Positions 17,348 to 26,975 of a stretch of DNA of 64,000 nt are shown piece by piece. Origin of the DNA: CAZGRP01 sp964527995 (GTDB lineage: Bacteria; Zhuqueibacterota; Zhuqueibacteria; Oceanimicrobiales; CAZGRP01); NCBI GenBank assembly GCA_964527995.1, contig CAZGRP010000020.1, forward strand, positions 3,896 through 67,895. The letters run 5' to 3'. Position 1 is the first letter of the stretch. Each line of letters begins with the position of its first letter. The notes beneath the pieces were generated by a model that was not told the DNA's origin, ran no database searches, and saw only the letters and a list, made by a program, of their open reading frames with translations. Both the position numbers and the translations under genes were made by a program.

Positions 17348-17938
17348 ATGTTTCGAAGAGTCCTTGTGATTCCGGTATTTGCGGCCGTTCTGGGCATCGG
17401 CCTGGCCTACGCCGCGGACACCTATCAGATCGATCCCGTGCACACGCACATCGGCTTTGCCGTACGTCATCTCGTTATCAACAACGTCAAGGGGGAGTTC
17501 ACGGATTACTCCGGTACCATCGTCTACGACGAAAGCGACATCACCAACTCGTCGGTGGAGGTGACCATCAAGGCCGCCAGCATCAATACTGGCAATGCCA
17601 AACGAGACGCAGACCTGAGAAGCCCGAATTTCTTCGACGTCGAGAAATATCCGCTCATCACCTTCAAGAGCAAGCGCGTCGAGAAGAAGGGTGACGGCTA
17701 CCGTCTCGTCGGAGACCTCACCATGCACGGTGTCACCCGCGAAGTTGCCATGCCGTTCAAGATCTTGGGAAAGATCAAAGATCCCTGGGGCAACACCCGC
17801 ATCGGAGCGGAAGCCTCGTTGACTCTGGACCGGCGTGACTACGGCCTCAAGTACGCCAAGAAAATCGACGCCGGCGGGCTTGTCGTGGGTAACGAGGTGA
17901 AAATCGAGCTGAACGTGGAGGCGGTGAAGCAGAAGTAG
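17348..17938 (+). CDS. YceI-family periplasmic lipid-binding protein
   Basis: 196 residues with a signal peptide ending near AYA (residue about 22). The mature protein starts TYQIDPVHTHIGFAVRHL, the hallmark of the YceI beta-barrel family, which binds isoprenoid or amphiphilic ligands. The full-length domain extends to the C-terminus. The ATG at 17348 lies about 8 bases after GAGGAGGG; an ATG at 17333 would place that motif inside the gene. A terminator follows 140 bases later. Confidence 0.9.
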   Translation: MFRRVLVIPVFAAVLGIGLAYAADTYQIDPVHTHIGFAVRHLVINNVKGEFTDYSGTIVYDESDITNSSVEVTIKAASINTGNAKRDADLRSPNFFDVEKYPLITFKSKRVEKKGDGYRLVGDLTMHGVTREVAMPFKILGKIKDPWGNTRIGAEASLTLDRRDYGLKYAKKIDAGGLVVGNEVKIELNVEAVKQK

Positions 17939-18079
17939 AGGTGCAGCCTGTAGTGCATCCGCTTACCAGAAGGACTGGCGCACTCCGATCCGGGCCAAAG
18001 ATGAAGCCGGGAAGAGGCGCACCCCGCACCACAGCGGGTCCTGCTACTGCATGTCCGCAAGATCGTGAGCAGCTGGAAG

Positions 18080-18110
18080 GAGGCGGCTACTGATAGGCCG
18101 CCTCTTTTTT
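18080..18110 (+). terminator. Intrinsic terminator after yceI
   Basis: Stem GAGGCGGC (18080-18087) / GCCGCCTC (18097-18104), 9-base loop, then six T. It separates the plus-strand yceI gene from the convergent minus-strand permease operon. The remaining 17939-18079 holds nothing I recognise. Confidence 0.85.
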
Positions 18111-18207
18111 GAGGTGGCTTCAGAACACGTACGCCGGACCGCATTGGACGCCATGGCGGTGGAGGAGAGGGCCCGCGGACCCCGCCAGTGCCATGGTCGG
18201 CGCAGCG

Positions 18208-19452
18208 TCACTCATACCTCAACGACTCCACCGGATCGAGTCGAGCTGCCTTGCGAGCCGGAAAGACTCCCGCCAGAAGTCCCATGCCGACCAGAATTCC
18301 GACGCAGATGAAGGCGATGGGCCACGACAGTCGCGGATTGGCCAAAAATTCAAGGGCGCCGCTCTTGTTTGGAATACTGCTGACGCCCTTGACGACTACC
18401 CCGGAGAAGAGAAGCCCGATGGCGCCGCCACTGAGCGAAATCAGGAGGCTTTCGAATACGAACTGGCTCATGATGTGACGCCGGCGCGCACCGACGGCCA
18501 TCTTGATGCCGATCTCGCGCGTTCGTTCCCGCACCACCACATACATGATGTTGGCCACACCGACGCCGGCAACGAAAAGCGTGAAACCACCGACGACGCC
18601 GAGAAAAATTTCCATTCCCAAAGAGATTCGCTCGGTGATGCGTTCGTTTTCGATGAAGTCCCACATCGGCAGGGCACGTTCGTCCTTCGGATCGAATTTG
18701 TGGCGCCTTCCCATGACCTGCATGATCCTCTGCTTCACGAACACCGCCCGCGTAATGTCTCGCGGTCGTATGAGGAAATGGCTGACGTACCGTGGGCCGT
18801 AGATGGCCTTGAAGGTGGAAGCCGGAATGATGGCCCGTTGGGCATCTGGGCCGTTGTTCATGCTGGTTTGAAGTTTCTTCTGCATGACCCCGACGACGGT
18901 AAAGGGCAGACCGTCGATCATCAGAGTTCTTCCCACCGGGTCTTGCGTTTCGAACAGGGTCTTGGCGATCTCGTTTCCCAGGAACACGACCCGGCGCCTC
19001 ATCTCTACATCGCGGCGGTTCAGAAAACGGCCGCCGAGAGTCGGGTACATGTGCCGCATCTCCTCGAAGGCCGGATCAACCCCTTCCATAAACGTCGTCG
19101 TCTTGTGATCGCCCACCTTCAGGGTGGTGCCCCAATGGCCGTAGGAAACGCTGGCCAGCTCGATTTCGGGTATACTGCGTTGGAGGAGAGTGAGATCTTC
19201 CTCGGTGAGACGGACGGGCCGCCCCTTGGGCAGACCCTGGTAGGTGAGGCTGGTCTCACCGCCGTAGATCATGAAGATCCGATCGCCGGCGTTGACCAGG
19301 CCGCTGATGAAGGTATGTTTCAGACCTTCGCCGAACGCCAGCAACAGCACCACAGCGATGGTGCCCCAGGTGATGGCGAACATGGTCAGAAAGGCGCGGG
19401 TTTTTTGCACCCTCAGGTCACCGAGGAATTCTTGCAGGAGGATTTTCCACAT
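18208..19452 (-). CDS. MacB-like ABC transporter permease (second)
   Basis: 414 residues without an ATPase domain. One transmembrane helix near the N-terminus (about 22-45, TMFAITWGTIAVVLLLAFGEG) is followed by a MacB periplasmic core domain (about 50-260) and an FtsX domain with three helices at the C-terminus (about 285-410) containing the VVRERTREIGIKMAVGARRR signature. Start and the previous stop overlap as TGATG, so it is translationally coupled to the first permease. MacB-type permeases move substrates by periplasmic mechanotransmission. The required nucleotide-binding subunit is not in this operon. Confidence 0.85.
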   Translation of the reverse strand: MWKILLQEFLGDLRVQKTRAFLTMFAITWGTIAVVLLLAFGEGLKHTFISGLVNAGDRIFMIYGGETSLTYQGLPKGRPVRLTEEDLTLLQRSIPEIELASVSYGHWGTTLKVGDHKTTTFMEGVDPAFEEMRHMYPTLGGRFLNRRDVEMRRRVVFLGNEIAKTLFETQDPVGRTLMIDGLPFTVVGVMQKKLQTSMNNGPDAQRAIIPASTFKAIYGPRYVSHFLIRPRDITRAVFVKQRIMQVMGRRHKFDPKDERALPMWDFIENERITERISLGMEIFLGVVGGFTLFVAGVGVANIMYVVVRERTREIGIKMAVGARRRHIMSQFVFESLLISLSGGAIGLLFSGVVVKGVSSIPNKSGALEFLANPRLSWPIAFICVGILVGMGLLAGVFPARKAARLDPVESLRYE

Positions 19453-20684
19453 CAGTATCTCAGACACTCCACAGGATCGAGGTTCGCTGCCTTGCGCGCT
19501 GGAAAGAGCCCGGCCATGAAGGCGATGGCCGCCAGCAGAGCCATGGTGGCCGCCGCCACCGTGGCCGAAATCGTCGGTCGGCCGACATATTCCTGGATGG
19601 GAATCATGCCCAGCAGGCGGACGATCCCGACCGACAGAGCAAACCCCAACGCCGCTCCAAGACCGACGAGCAAGAAGGTTTCAGAGAAGAACTGCAGCAT
19701 AATATCGCGCTTACGGGCGCCGACCGAGCGTTTGATGCCGATCTCGCGGGTGCGCTCGCGGACGACCACGTACATGATGTTGGCCACGCCAATGCCACCG
19801 ACGGTCAGGGTGAAGCTGCCGACGATGCCCATGAAGAGATTGAATCCCAGGAAGAAGTAGCGGATGAACTTGTCGAATTCATTGGTGTCCCAGATCATCA
19901 GAGCATCCTTGTCGGTGGGGTCGAATTTGTAACGCCGGCCGAGCACCTGGTAGACGCGCTTTTCGACGGCATCCGAAGTCCGGGGGTCGGCAACGCGATA
20001 GATGATGTCGGCCAGGTACTTGTCGCCGAAGAGGGCGCGATGGGTACTGGCCGGAATAAAGATGCGGTCCTGATCGCGGGAATTGTAAGAAGAGTTCTGC
20101 GTCTTGTGCCGCATGACCCCGACCACCGTGAACGGCACTTGGCCGATGAAGACCTGCTTGCCGACAGCATCCTGGTCGCCGAACAGCAGCTTCTTGAGCT
20201 CATCCCCGAGAACGGCCACACGGCGCCGGAGCCGCAGGTCGATTGCGTCGATAAAGCGTCCGCCCGGCTCAGGAATGATGTTGCGCATGTCGCCGTAGAC
20301 GGGATAAATGCCCGTGATATTCGGTGTTGCCGAGGACTTGTTCCGGCGCACCGGGGTGCTACCATTGCTATACTCGGGGCTGATCTGGATGATGTCAGGA
20401 ATCTCTCGGCGAAGGATCGCCGCGTCTTCTTCACGGAGGTGGAGGCGGCGGCCGTCTGGGAAGCCCTGAAAGGCCTTGGTGGTTTTGACAGGAAACAGGA
20501 TGACGATCCTGTCACCTATGCCGTGCATGTTCTTGCGGGCCTGCGCTTCGAAGCCGACACCGAAGGCCAGAAGCACCACGACAGCCACCGTGCCCCAGGT
20601 GATGCCGAGGGTGGTCAGGGCGGTGCGCAGGCGCTGGGTTCGGAGATCTTCGAAAAACTGCCGCAGGTTGACGGAGACATGCAT
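19452..20684 (-). CDS. MacB-like ABC transporter permease (first)
   Basis: 410 residues with the same layout as its downstream partner: N-terminal helix (about 18-42), MacB periplasmic core (50-265) and C-terminal FtsX domain with VVRERTREIGIKRSVGARKR. The two are probable heterodimer partners. It starts 11 bases after the stop of the MacA-like adaptor gene. No Walker motifs are present, so an ATPase must come from elsewhere; the nearest candidate is at 26976. Confidence 0.85.
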   Translation of the reverse strand: MHVSVNLRQFFEDLRTQRLRTALTTLGITWGTVAVVVLLAFGVGFEAQARKNMHGIGDRIVILFPVKTTKAFQGFPDGRRLHLREEDAAILRREIPDIIQISPEYSNGSTPVRRNKSSATPNITGIYPVYGDMRNIIPEPGGRFIDAIDLRLRRRVAVLGDELKKLLFGDQDAVGKQVFIGQVPFTVVGVMRHKTQNSSYNSRDQDRIFIPASTHRALFGDKYLADIIYRVADPRTSDAVEKRVYQVLGRRYKFDPTDKDALMIWDTNEFDKFIRYFFLGFNLFMGIVGSFTLTVGGIGVANIMYVVVRERTREIGIKRSVGARKRDIMLQFFSETFLLVGLGAALGFALSVGIVRLLGMIPIQEYVGRPTISATVAAATMALLAAIAFMAGLFPARKAANLDPVECLRY

Positions 20685-20695
20685 GGTTCGATGGC

Positions 20696-21793
20696 CTATT
20701 CGATTTCCTTCACGGGTTTTTCCAGAACCAGGTCACCTTCCTTGAGCCCGGAAAGAACCTCGATGTTGATGGCGTCGCTGAGACCGGTTTGGATGACGCG
20801 CTCTTGAGTGGATCCATCCGGAAGCTGGACAGTAACTCGGGCTGTGTCACCCGAGAAGGTCACCAGGCGTTCGGGGATGATCAGAACGTTCTCTCTCTTC
20901 TCGATGATGATGTCGGCATTGGCCGAATAGCCTGCCCGCAGTACGGTGCCGTTGGTTTGGGTCAAGGTGATTTCCACAGGAAACACGGTGGCGTTGTCTT
21001 CCTTTTTCGCCTTCAGGGAGATTTTCGACAGCCTGCCCGCAATGCGCGTGTGCGGCAAGGCACCGATCTTGATCTCCGCCGGCATCCCTTCGCGCAGTCG
21101 GCCGACATCAATTTCATCCACCGTGCCCCGGAAAATCAGGTCCTTCATGTCCGCCATGGTCATCAGCACCGTGCCCTCCTGATAGGAGCTCAGCGGAACG
21201 ACAGGATCCCCGACCTCGACCATCTTTTCGAGAATGAAACCGTCGATGGGAGCCTTCACGACGGTCTCAATCTGCCCCTCGGCGACGGTGACGTGACCTT
21301 TCTCAAGCAGCGCCAGACGTTCGCGCGCCATCTGCAGTCGCAACTCCGCTTCGGCATACTGCTGTTGCGCCGCTTCATACTCTTTCTCCGACACCAATCC
21401 TTTCTCCTTGAGGGTCTGCTGGCGCGAGATCTCCCTCCTCAGATTGTCGAGTTCGATTTCCTTGAGCTCGAGTTGCCGTTTGGCTTCGATGAGTTCCAGG
21501 GGCGTCGGATTCGGTTTGATTTCGAGCAGAGGCGAACCAGCGCGAACGAAATCCCCGATGTCGGCGAACTGCTTCCTGACGACGCCGGAAAGCTTCGATT
21601 TCACGCTCACCTCTATCCTCGGCTCGATCGTGCCGACCGCCAGCGCCTTGTCCACCAGATCGCCGCGCTTGACTTTCACCGTGCGGGCTTGCTTGTTGCC
21701 ATCGTTGCCTCGTGAGCCGATCATAGCCGCCCCCACAGCAACGACGGCCACGATGCCGAAGAGTCCCACAAAGATCTTTGTGCGTCGCTTCAT
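20696..21793 (-). CDS. MacA/HlyD-type periplasmic adaptor protein
   Basis: 365 residues. An N-terminal signal-anchor helix is at about 7-26. A split lipoyl (biotinyl-like) domain lies at about 60-90 and 180-200, separated by a long coiled-coil hairpin (about 95-170). Beta-barrel and membrane-proximal domains follow (about 210-360). Adaptors of this type bridge an inner-membrane pump and an outer-membrane channel. It is the first gene of an operon with two MacB-like permeases. The ATG is preceded by GGAG. No TolC-like gene accompanies it. Confidence 0.87.
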   Translation of the reverse strand: MKRRTKIFVGLFGIVAVVAVGAAMIGSRGNDGNKQARTVKVKRGDLVDKALAVGTIEPRIEVSVKSKLSGVVRKQFADIGDFVRAGSPLLEIKPNPTPLELIEAKRQLELKEIELDNLRREISRQQTLKEKGLVSEKEYEAAQQQYAEAELRLQMARERLALLEKGHVTVAEGQIETVVKAPIDGFILEKMVEVGDPVVPLSSYQEGTVLMTMADMKDLIFRGTVDEIDVGRLREGMPAEIKIGALPHTRIAGRLSKISLKAKKEDNATVFPVEITLTQTNGTVLRAGYSANADIIIEKRENVLIIPERLVTFSGDTARVTVQLPDGSTQERVIQTGLSDAINIEVLSGLKEGDLVLEKPVKEIE

Positions 21794-22122
21794 AGACTTA
21801 CTCCATTGAGTTGCTCACAACTATATAGACCGACGCGGGCAGAAAAAGGTTGGTGCTTGCTTCAGGCGGTCACCGTGGCTGCCGGGTCGAAGGCGGGAGT
21901 ACGGCTTCCGGACGGCGCTTCCGGAGTCCTTGTCCGACCCACGGGAAGCCAGCACGCCTGATTCTTCGCCAAACAACTCCTACGGGGTTGCGTCGGTGAA
22001 GTTTCAGGGCGATCCACGCCCCTCCGGAACCAGCCATCGGCGGAGATTGCCACGGCCGCTTGACAATGAACCGGAACTTGTTATATTCGAACAGCCGAAG
22101 CATGGCAAAGCGAGGGAAGTCT
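21794..22122. other. Divergent intergenic region
   Basis: 329 bases between the minus-strand adaptor operon and the plus-strand LolA-like operon. It holds the plus-strand promoter at 22060-22087 and a TATATA stretch at 21822-21827 that may serve the minus-strand operon. I see no ORF or RNA in the rest. Confidence 0.6.
22060..22087 (+). promoter_or_regulatory. Promoter of the LolA-like/FtsX operon
   Basis: TTGACA (22060-22065), 16 bases, TATATT (22082-22087). It is 35 bases upstream of the chosen ATG at 22123. Confidence 0.75.
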
Positions 22123-22893
22123 ATGGAAAGACTCAGGTATCAGGCCGGCTGTATCGTCGCGCTGCTGGCGCTCGTTGCGACGACTGCGCTTGCTCTGGCC
22201 CAGCAACCGACCGCGGCCGAGATCGTCAAGAGGTCGGAACGACTGCTCCGCGGCCGCACCAGTCACGGTATCTTCGAGATGACCATCATCACACCGCGGT
22301 GGCAAAGAACGCTGAAGATGGAAGGCTGGTTTGAAGGCGACGAACGCGCTCTGATCCGCATCCTGGCTCCGGCGAAGGAAAAAGGAGTCTCGTCGCTGAA
22401 AATCGGCAACAATATGTGGAATTACCTGCCCAGGGTCGACCGCGTCATCAAGATCCCACCGTCGATGATGATGCAATCGTGGATGGGGTCCGATTTCACC
22501 AACGACGACCTGGTGCGGGAGTCGAGCCTGGCGCGGGACTACACTCCGAGGCTGCTCGGTGTGGACACCCTGGATGGCATGTCCTCGTATCGCCTCGAGC
22601 TGCTGCCGAAGGAGGGGGCGGCTGTGGTCTGGGGCAAGATCCTGTACTGGGTACGGCGGAAAGGGAGTGTGCCGCTTCGCAGCGAATACTACAACGAGCG
22701 CGGTGAATTGATCCGTGTGCTGAAGTTCTCTGCCATCAAGCGGATGCACGATCGTGTGATCCCAACCGTGTGGGAAATGATCCCACAGAAGAAAAAGGGT
22801 CACAAGACCATCATCCGGATCCTGGATTTGCGCTTCAACGTGCGCCTCGACAAGAGCCTGTTCTCTTTGCGCAACCTGCGTCGCCGGCGTTAG
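22123..22893 (+). CDS. LolA-like outer-membrane lipoprotein-sorting protein
   Basis: 256 residues with a signal peptide (about 1-28, cut after ALA). The mature protein is a half-open beta-barrel of the LolA/LppX type (PF17131-like): repeated beta strands with FEMTIITPRWQRTLKMEGWF, then the characteristic LPRVDRVIKIPPSMMMQSWMGSD segment. Members bind lipid or lipid-modified protein in the periplasm and usually accompany MMPL or FtsX transporters. It heads an operon with three FtsX-type permeases. The ATG at 22123 follows GAGGGAAG; upstream in-frame ATGs would lie inside the promoter. Confidence 0.82.
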   Translation: MERLRYQAGCIVALLALVATTALALAQQPTAAEIVKRSERLLRGRTSHGIFEMTIITPRWQRTLKMEGWFEGDERALIRILAPAKEKGVSSLKIGNNMWNYLPRVDRVIKIPPSMMMQSWMGSDFTNDDLVRESSLARDYTPRLLGVDTLDGMSSYRLELLPKEGAAVVWGKILYWVRRKGSVPLRSEYYNERGELIRVLKFSAIKRMHDRVIPTVWEMIPQKKKGHKTIIRILDLRFNVRLDKSLFSLRNLRRRR

Positions 22894-22904
22894 GGCAAAG
22901 AGCC

Positions 22905-24140
22905 GTGCTATCCATCTTCCTTAAGATCGCCTGGAGGAACCTCCTGCGAAACAAACGGCGCAGCGCCATCACGCTCGCCGGCATTGCTTTCGCGCTGGCC
23001 TTGTTGGTTTTCTTCCAAGCCCTTGTCGACGGCTCGAACCAATCCATGCTAAGCAATACGATCGAGAGCGGCATCGGCCATATCCAAATCCACCGGAAGG
23101 GCTACCTGAAGGAACCGGCGCTCGACCTGGCGATCCAGGACCCCGATCAGGTGGTACGACTGGCTGGGCAGGCACCGGAAGTGAAGGCCGTTGCGCAGCG
23201 CGTGTACATCGGCGGCCTGATCAGCAGTGCCGAGAAGTCGGTGGGTGGACGGATCGTCGGAATCGAGCCGGAGCAGGAGCCGCGGCTGTCCATCATCGAC
23301 GAGGCGATGGTGCAGGGCCGCTACCTGGCGTCTGGCGACTCCGGCCTTGCGCTCGTCGGCAAGCGGCTTTCCGAGATGCTGCGCGTCGGTCTGGGAGACA
23401 AGATCGTCGTCGTGGTTCAGGCTGCAGACGGTTCCCTCGGTGCTGAGGCGTACCGCATCAAGGGGATCTTCCAGGCAAACACTCCCGAGTTGGACAAATC
23501 CACCGTGTACATCACCCTGGCAGACGCTCAGAGACTGGCTGTGCTGCCCGACGCCGTCTCCGAAGTGGCCGTCCTCCTGAACAGTGACCGCCACACCCGC
23601 AAGGTTCGCGACTGGTTGGTGGCGCGACTCCGTGACCCGGACCTCGAGGTCGTCACCTGGCGGGAAGTCGTTCCTTTTCTCGTGCTTGCCGTGGAGATCC
23701 GCAACAAGTTCTCCGTAATCGTTGCCGCCATCGTCGCCACGATCGCAGCCTTCGGGATCCTCAACACCTTCCTGATGGCGGTCTTCGAGCGCGTGCGGGA
23801 GTTCGGGATGATGATGGCCCTCGGCACCAAACCGAGATGGGTGGTGCTGCTGGTTACCCTGGAGACCGCCGTCATGGTGACCGTCGGGGTGTTTCTGGGG
23901 ACGATCGCCGGTGTGCTGCTTTCGAACTATTATCACCGCCAGGGTATCCGCATCTCTGGGATGGAGGAGATCGCCAGGGAGGTCAACATCCACGTCGGGA
24001 CCGTCTTGCGGCCCGAGCTTGTCGTTGTTCACGTGGCTGTCCTCGTGGGGATCGTCTATGTCGTTTCGCTGGTTGCGGTGCTCTATCCATCGATCAAGGC
24101 GGCCAGGCTGAGACCGGTGGAGGCGTTGCGATACATCTGA
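22905..24140 (+). CDS. FtsX/LolE-type ABC permease 1
   Basis: 411 residues from a GTG 11 bases after the LolA-like gene. The IAWRNLLRNKRRSAITLAGIAFAL start is the classic amphipathic helix plus first transmembrane segment of LolC/LolE-type permeases. A MacB-like periplasmic domain (about 45-250) and three C-terminal helices (about 270-410) with VFERVREFGMMMALG follow. It is likely part of an inner-membrane complex with the other two permeases and the ATPase at 26976. The reading frame is open upstream inside the previous gene but lacks support. Confidence 0.85.
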   Translation: MLSIFLKIAWRNLLRNKRRSAITLAGIAFALALLVFFQALVDGSNQSMLSNTIESGIGHIQIHRKGYLKEPALDLAIQDPDQVVRLAGQAPEVKAVAQRVYIGGLISSAEKSVGGRIVGIEPEQEPRLSIIDEAMVQGRYLASGDSGLALVGKRLSEMLRVGLGDKIVVVVQAADGSLGAEAYRIKGIFQANTPELDKSTVYITLADAQRLAVLPDAVSEVAVLLNSDRHTRKVRDWLVARLRDPDLEVVTWREVVPFLVLAVEIRNKFSVIVAAIVATIAAFGILNTFLMAVFERVREFGMMMALGTKPRWVVLLVTLETAVMVTVGVFLGTIAGVLLSNYYHRQGIRISGMEEIAREVNIHVGTVLRPELVVVHVAVLVGIVYVVSLVAVLYPSIKAARLRPVEALRYI

Positions 24141-24238
24141 GAGAGATCGCCACCGCCGCTGGCGGTCTGGTGCAGCCCAGACAACGGCCTGAAGCGGACT
24201 GCCACGGATCCCCACGCAGCTCAACGGAACCCTCGAAT

Positions 24239-25465
24239 ATGGGTCTCTTTCTCAAGCTTGCCTGGAGAAACATCTGGCGAAACAAACGGCGCTCGGCCTT
24301 GACGGCCGCTGCCGTCGGTTTCGCTGTTGCCGTGACCGTTATCATGAGGGCGATGCAGTACGGCACCTATGAGCGCATGATCCTCGATGCCGTCAGTCTT
24401 TTCAGCGGGCATCTGCAGATTCAGAGTCGCGGCTTTCACGAGTACCAGACGCTTGGATATACTTTTGTCTGGAACGATTCCGTGGCGGCCCTGCTGCGCT
24501 CCATGCCGGAAGTCAGGTCTTTCGCACCGCGGGTGGAGGCGGAAGCGCTTGTTGGCGCCGGTGAGAACACCACCGGGGCGCTGGTCGTCGGCATCGATCC
24601 GGCGCGCGAACGCCAGGTGACTACGTTGGATGCCCATCTTCGGCAGGGCAGCTACCTGGCCGACGATGTGCACGGTGCTCTGATTGGGATAGACCTGGCG
24701 CAGCGGTTGCAGGTGGGCGTCGGCGACCAGCTGGTCGTCATCGCCCAGGGATATGACGGCTCGCTGGGGGCTGACTTGTTCACGGTGCAAGGTATCGTCA
24801 AGACCGGATTGCCTGACTTCGACGCCGGCGTCGTGGTGGTGCCGCTGCAGGCCGCCCAGGAGCTGTTCTCGCTTGACACACGACTTACCGAGGTGGCGGT
24901 GACCGTGCGCGACTTCCGCCGCCTGCCGCAAGTCACCAGCCGGTTGCGTCGGCAGCTCGATCCGGGGGAGTATGCTGTCCTTACCTGGAGCGAGTTGATG
25001 CCGGAGTTGGTCCAGCTTATCGGCTTCGACAAGGCGGGTGGGACCTTTTTTATCTGGGTGCTCCTTGTCGTGGTCGGTTTCGGCATTTTGAACACCGTGG
25101 TAATGATGGTGCTCGAGCGCACGCGGGAATTCGGCGTGATGATGTCCATCGGCATGCGGCCTGCACGTCTCTTTGGCTTGATCATGCTCGAGGCCTTGCT
25201 GCTGTCGCTCTCCGGCCTTGTGTCGGGGAGCGTCCTCGGCGCCGGGGTAGGTGCCTACATGGCGGCGCACCCGTTGCCGTTACCCGGCGAGGCGTCGATT
25301 GCCATGCAGGCGATGGGATTCAAGGCCTTCATCTATTCAAAGCTCACGCCTTCGATTTTCTATGAGTCGATGAGGCTGATCTTGATTATCACGCTGGTGG
25401 CGAGCCTGGTGCCGGCCCTGCGCGCAGCCCGCCTGCTCCCCGTCAAGGCTTTGCGACATGGTTAG
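24239..25465 (+). CDS. FtsX/LolE-type ABC permease 2
   Basis: 408 residues. It has the same architecture as permease 1, starting MGLFLKLAWRNIWRNKRRSA, with first helix at about 20-40, periplasmic domain, and three C-terminal helices containing VLERTREFGVMMSIGMRP. There are 98 noncoding bases after permease 1. The three permeases are clear paralogues, so the operon arose by tandem duplication; two would suffice for a LolCDE-type heterodimer. Confidence 0.85.
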   Translation: MGLFLKLAWRNIWRNKRRSALTAAAVGFAVAVTVIMRAMQYGTYERMILDAVSLFSGHLQIQSRGFHEYQTLGYTFVWNDSVAALLRSMPEVRSFAPRVEAEALVGAGENTTGALVVGIDPARERQVTTLDAHLRQGSYLADDVHGALIGIDLAQRLQVGVGDQLVVIAQGYDGSLGADLFTVQGIVKTGLPDFDAGVVVVPLQAAQELFSLDTRLTEVAVTVRDFRRLPQVTSRLRRQLDPGEYAVLTWSELMPELVQLIGFDKAGGTFFIWVLLVVVGFGILNTVVMMVLERTREFGVMMSIGMRPARLFGLIMLEALLLSLSGLVSGSVLGAGVGAYMAAHPLPLPGEASIAMQAMGFKAFIYSKLTPSIFYESMRLILIITLVASLVPALRAARLLPVKALRHG

Positions 25466-25588
25466 AAACCGGGAAATGGAAAATGGGAGCCGGCGGCAGG
25501 ACGGGTGGACAGCCCCATTTCCAAGTTCCAAGCTTTCATGTCCGCCCCTCATGTCCAGTACGAACATCCAGTAACCGATCACCCAACG
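25466..25588. repeat. Sentence-like intergenic repeat, copy 3
   Basis: Noncoding stretch made of word-like near repeats: AAACCGGGAAATGGAAAATGGGAG, then CATTTCCAAGTTCCAAGC, then CATGTCC words and CATCCAGTAACCGATCACCCAACG leading directly into the ATG of permease 3. The leader and ribosome site of that gene lie within the repeat, without a clear Shine-Dalgarno. Confidence 0.5.
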
Positions 25589-26809
25589 ATGCTCATCAAG
25601 CTCGCCTGGCGAAACATCTGGAGGAATTACCGCCGCAGCCTGATCATTCTGGCCGCAATCTCAGTGGGATTGGCAGGCACGGTGGTGTCGCAAGGTTTCA
25701 TGACCGGTATGGGCCGGCAGATGGTCGAAAACGCTATCGGCAGCCACATCGGCGACCTCCAGATTCATCGCAAAGGCTATCACATCAACCCGGTGATCGC
25801 CTTGACCCTGAGCGGGGGCGATACGTTGTTGAAGATGGTGCAGGCGACTCCGGGCGTGCGCGTAGCGGCTCCCCGGGTTTTGAACACAGGACTGGCCAGC
25901 AGCCCGGAGGCTTCCGCAGGGGTGCTGGTGGTGGGGATCGATCCCACTCTCGAGCCCCGTATCACCTACATTTCACGGCGCATCGTTGCCGGCCGCTACC
26001 TGGAAACGGGTGACTCGCTTGTGGTGGTGATCGGCAAGGCTCTGGCCCGCAAGCTGCAGGTGCAGTTGGGCGAGAAAGTCGTGCTCATGGGCCAGTCTCT
26101 GGGGCCTGAGCTCGGCTCGGGTGCCTTCCGCGTCGTGGGGATTTTCGAGACCGTTTCTTCGAGTTTCGACCGCGGCACTGTTTTCGTGCCGATCGGAGCC
26201 GCCCAGACCATGTTTAGCCTCGGCGATCGGATCTCGGAGGTGGTGTTGAGAGTCACATCTCAAGACCGCCTGGCCGGCGTCCAGAGGTCGCTGCAGTCCA
26301 GGCTCGACCCGGATAGGTACGAGGTGTTGAGCTGGCACGACGTGGCACCGATTCTGGTCAAAGAGTACGAGGTGTTTCAGCAGTTCATGTATCTGTTCTA
26401 CCTGATCATTTTCGTGGCGGTGGGCTTCGGCGTGGTGAACACCATGCTGATGGCCGTGTTCGAGCGGGTGCATGAATTGGGCGTGCTGATGGCCATGGGG
26501 GCGAGGCCGGCGCTGGTGTTCAGGATGATCCTCTGGGAGTCCGCCTTTCTCGGACTGCTCGGTGTCGGTACGGGCAACCTTGTCACCTTCCCCCTGATCG
26601 CCGTTCTGAAGGCGCGCGGGGTCGACCTGTCGATTTTCGCCGACACGTTGTCGGGGATGGGCCTGGGAACGCTGATCTACCCGTTTCTGACGACGACGGA
26701 CGTGGTCGGGGCAGCCGTGGCTGTGGTCATCATCACCGTTGCGGCGTCGGTCTATCCGGCGCTGAAGGCAGCCCGCCTGCGGCCGGTGGAGGCGATGCGG
26801 TTTGTGTGA
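25589..26809 (+). CDS. FtsX/LolE-type ABC permease 3
   Basis: 406 residues beginning MLIKLAWRNIWRNYRRSLII, the same N-terminal signature as permeases 1 and 2. A periplasmic domain (about 45-255) and C-terminal FtsX domain with VFERVHELGVLMAMGARP follow. The frame is open 84 bases upstream, but that would translate a noncoding repeat, so the internal ATG is chosen. It is part of the LolA-like/three-permease/ATPase cluster. Confidence 0.83.
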   Translation: MLIKLAWRNIWRNYRRSLIILAAISVGLAGTVVSQGFMTGMGRQMVENAIGSHIGDLQIHRKGYHINPVIALTLSGGDTLLKMVQATPGVRVAAPRVLNTGLASSPEASAGVLVVGIDPTLEPRITYISRRIVAGRYLETGDSLVVVIGKALARKLQVQLGEKVVLMGQSLGPELGSGAFRVVGIFETVSSSFDRGTVFVPIGAAQTMFSLGDRISEVVLRVTSQDRLAGVQRSLQSRLDPDRYEVLSWHDVAPILVKEYEVFQQFMYLFYLIIFVAVGFGVVNTMLMAVFERVHELGVLMAMGARPALVFRMILWESAFLGLLGVGTGNLVTFPLIAVLKARGVDLSIFADTLSGMGLGTLIYPFLTTTDVVGAAVAVVIITVAASVYPALKAARLRPVEAMRFV

Positions 26810-26810
26810 A

Positions 26811-26875
26811 TGGATGCTGAAGCGTGGGAATTGGGGATTTCGGACTGTAGATTGCGGCGAAACGGTGCACGAACG
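26811..26875. repeat. Sentence-like intergenic repeat, copy 4
   Basis: GTGGGAATTGGGGATTTCGGAC followed by TGTAGATTGCGG, words shared with copies at 13.9 kb and 38.9 kb. It lies between permease 3 and the ATPase gene. Confidence 0.5.
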
Positions 26876-26975
26876 GAGGCAGAGGTACCCGAATGTCTCG
26901 CTCTGCAGTTCCTGTACCTGATATTCAATACCTGGTCTCGGATGCTTGAGAACCTTTACGGCCGAGGGAAGCGCA

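Noticed and set aside
18109..19860. 583-residue plus-strand open frame across the permease genes
   Set aside because: It covers two clear MacB-like permease genes on the other strand and has no family resemblance.
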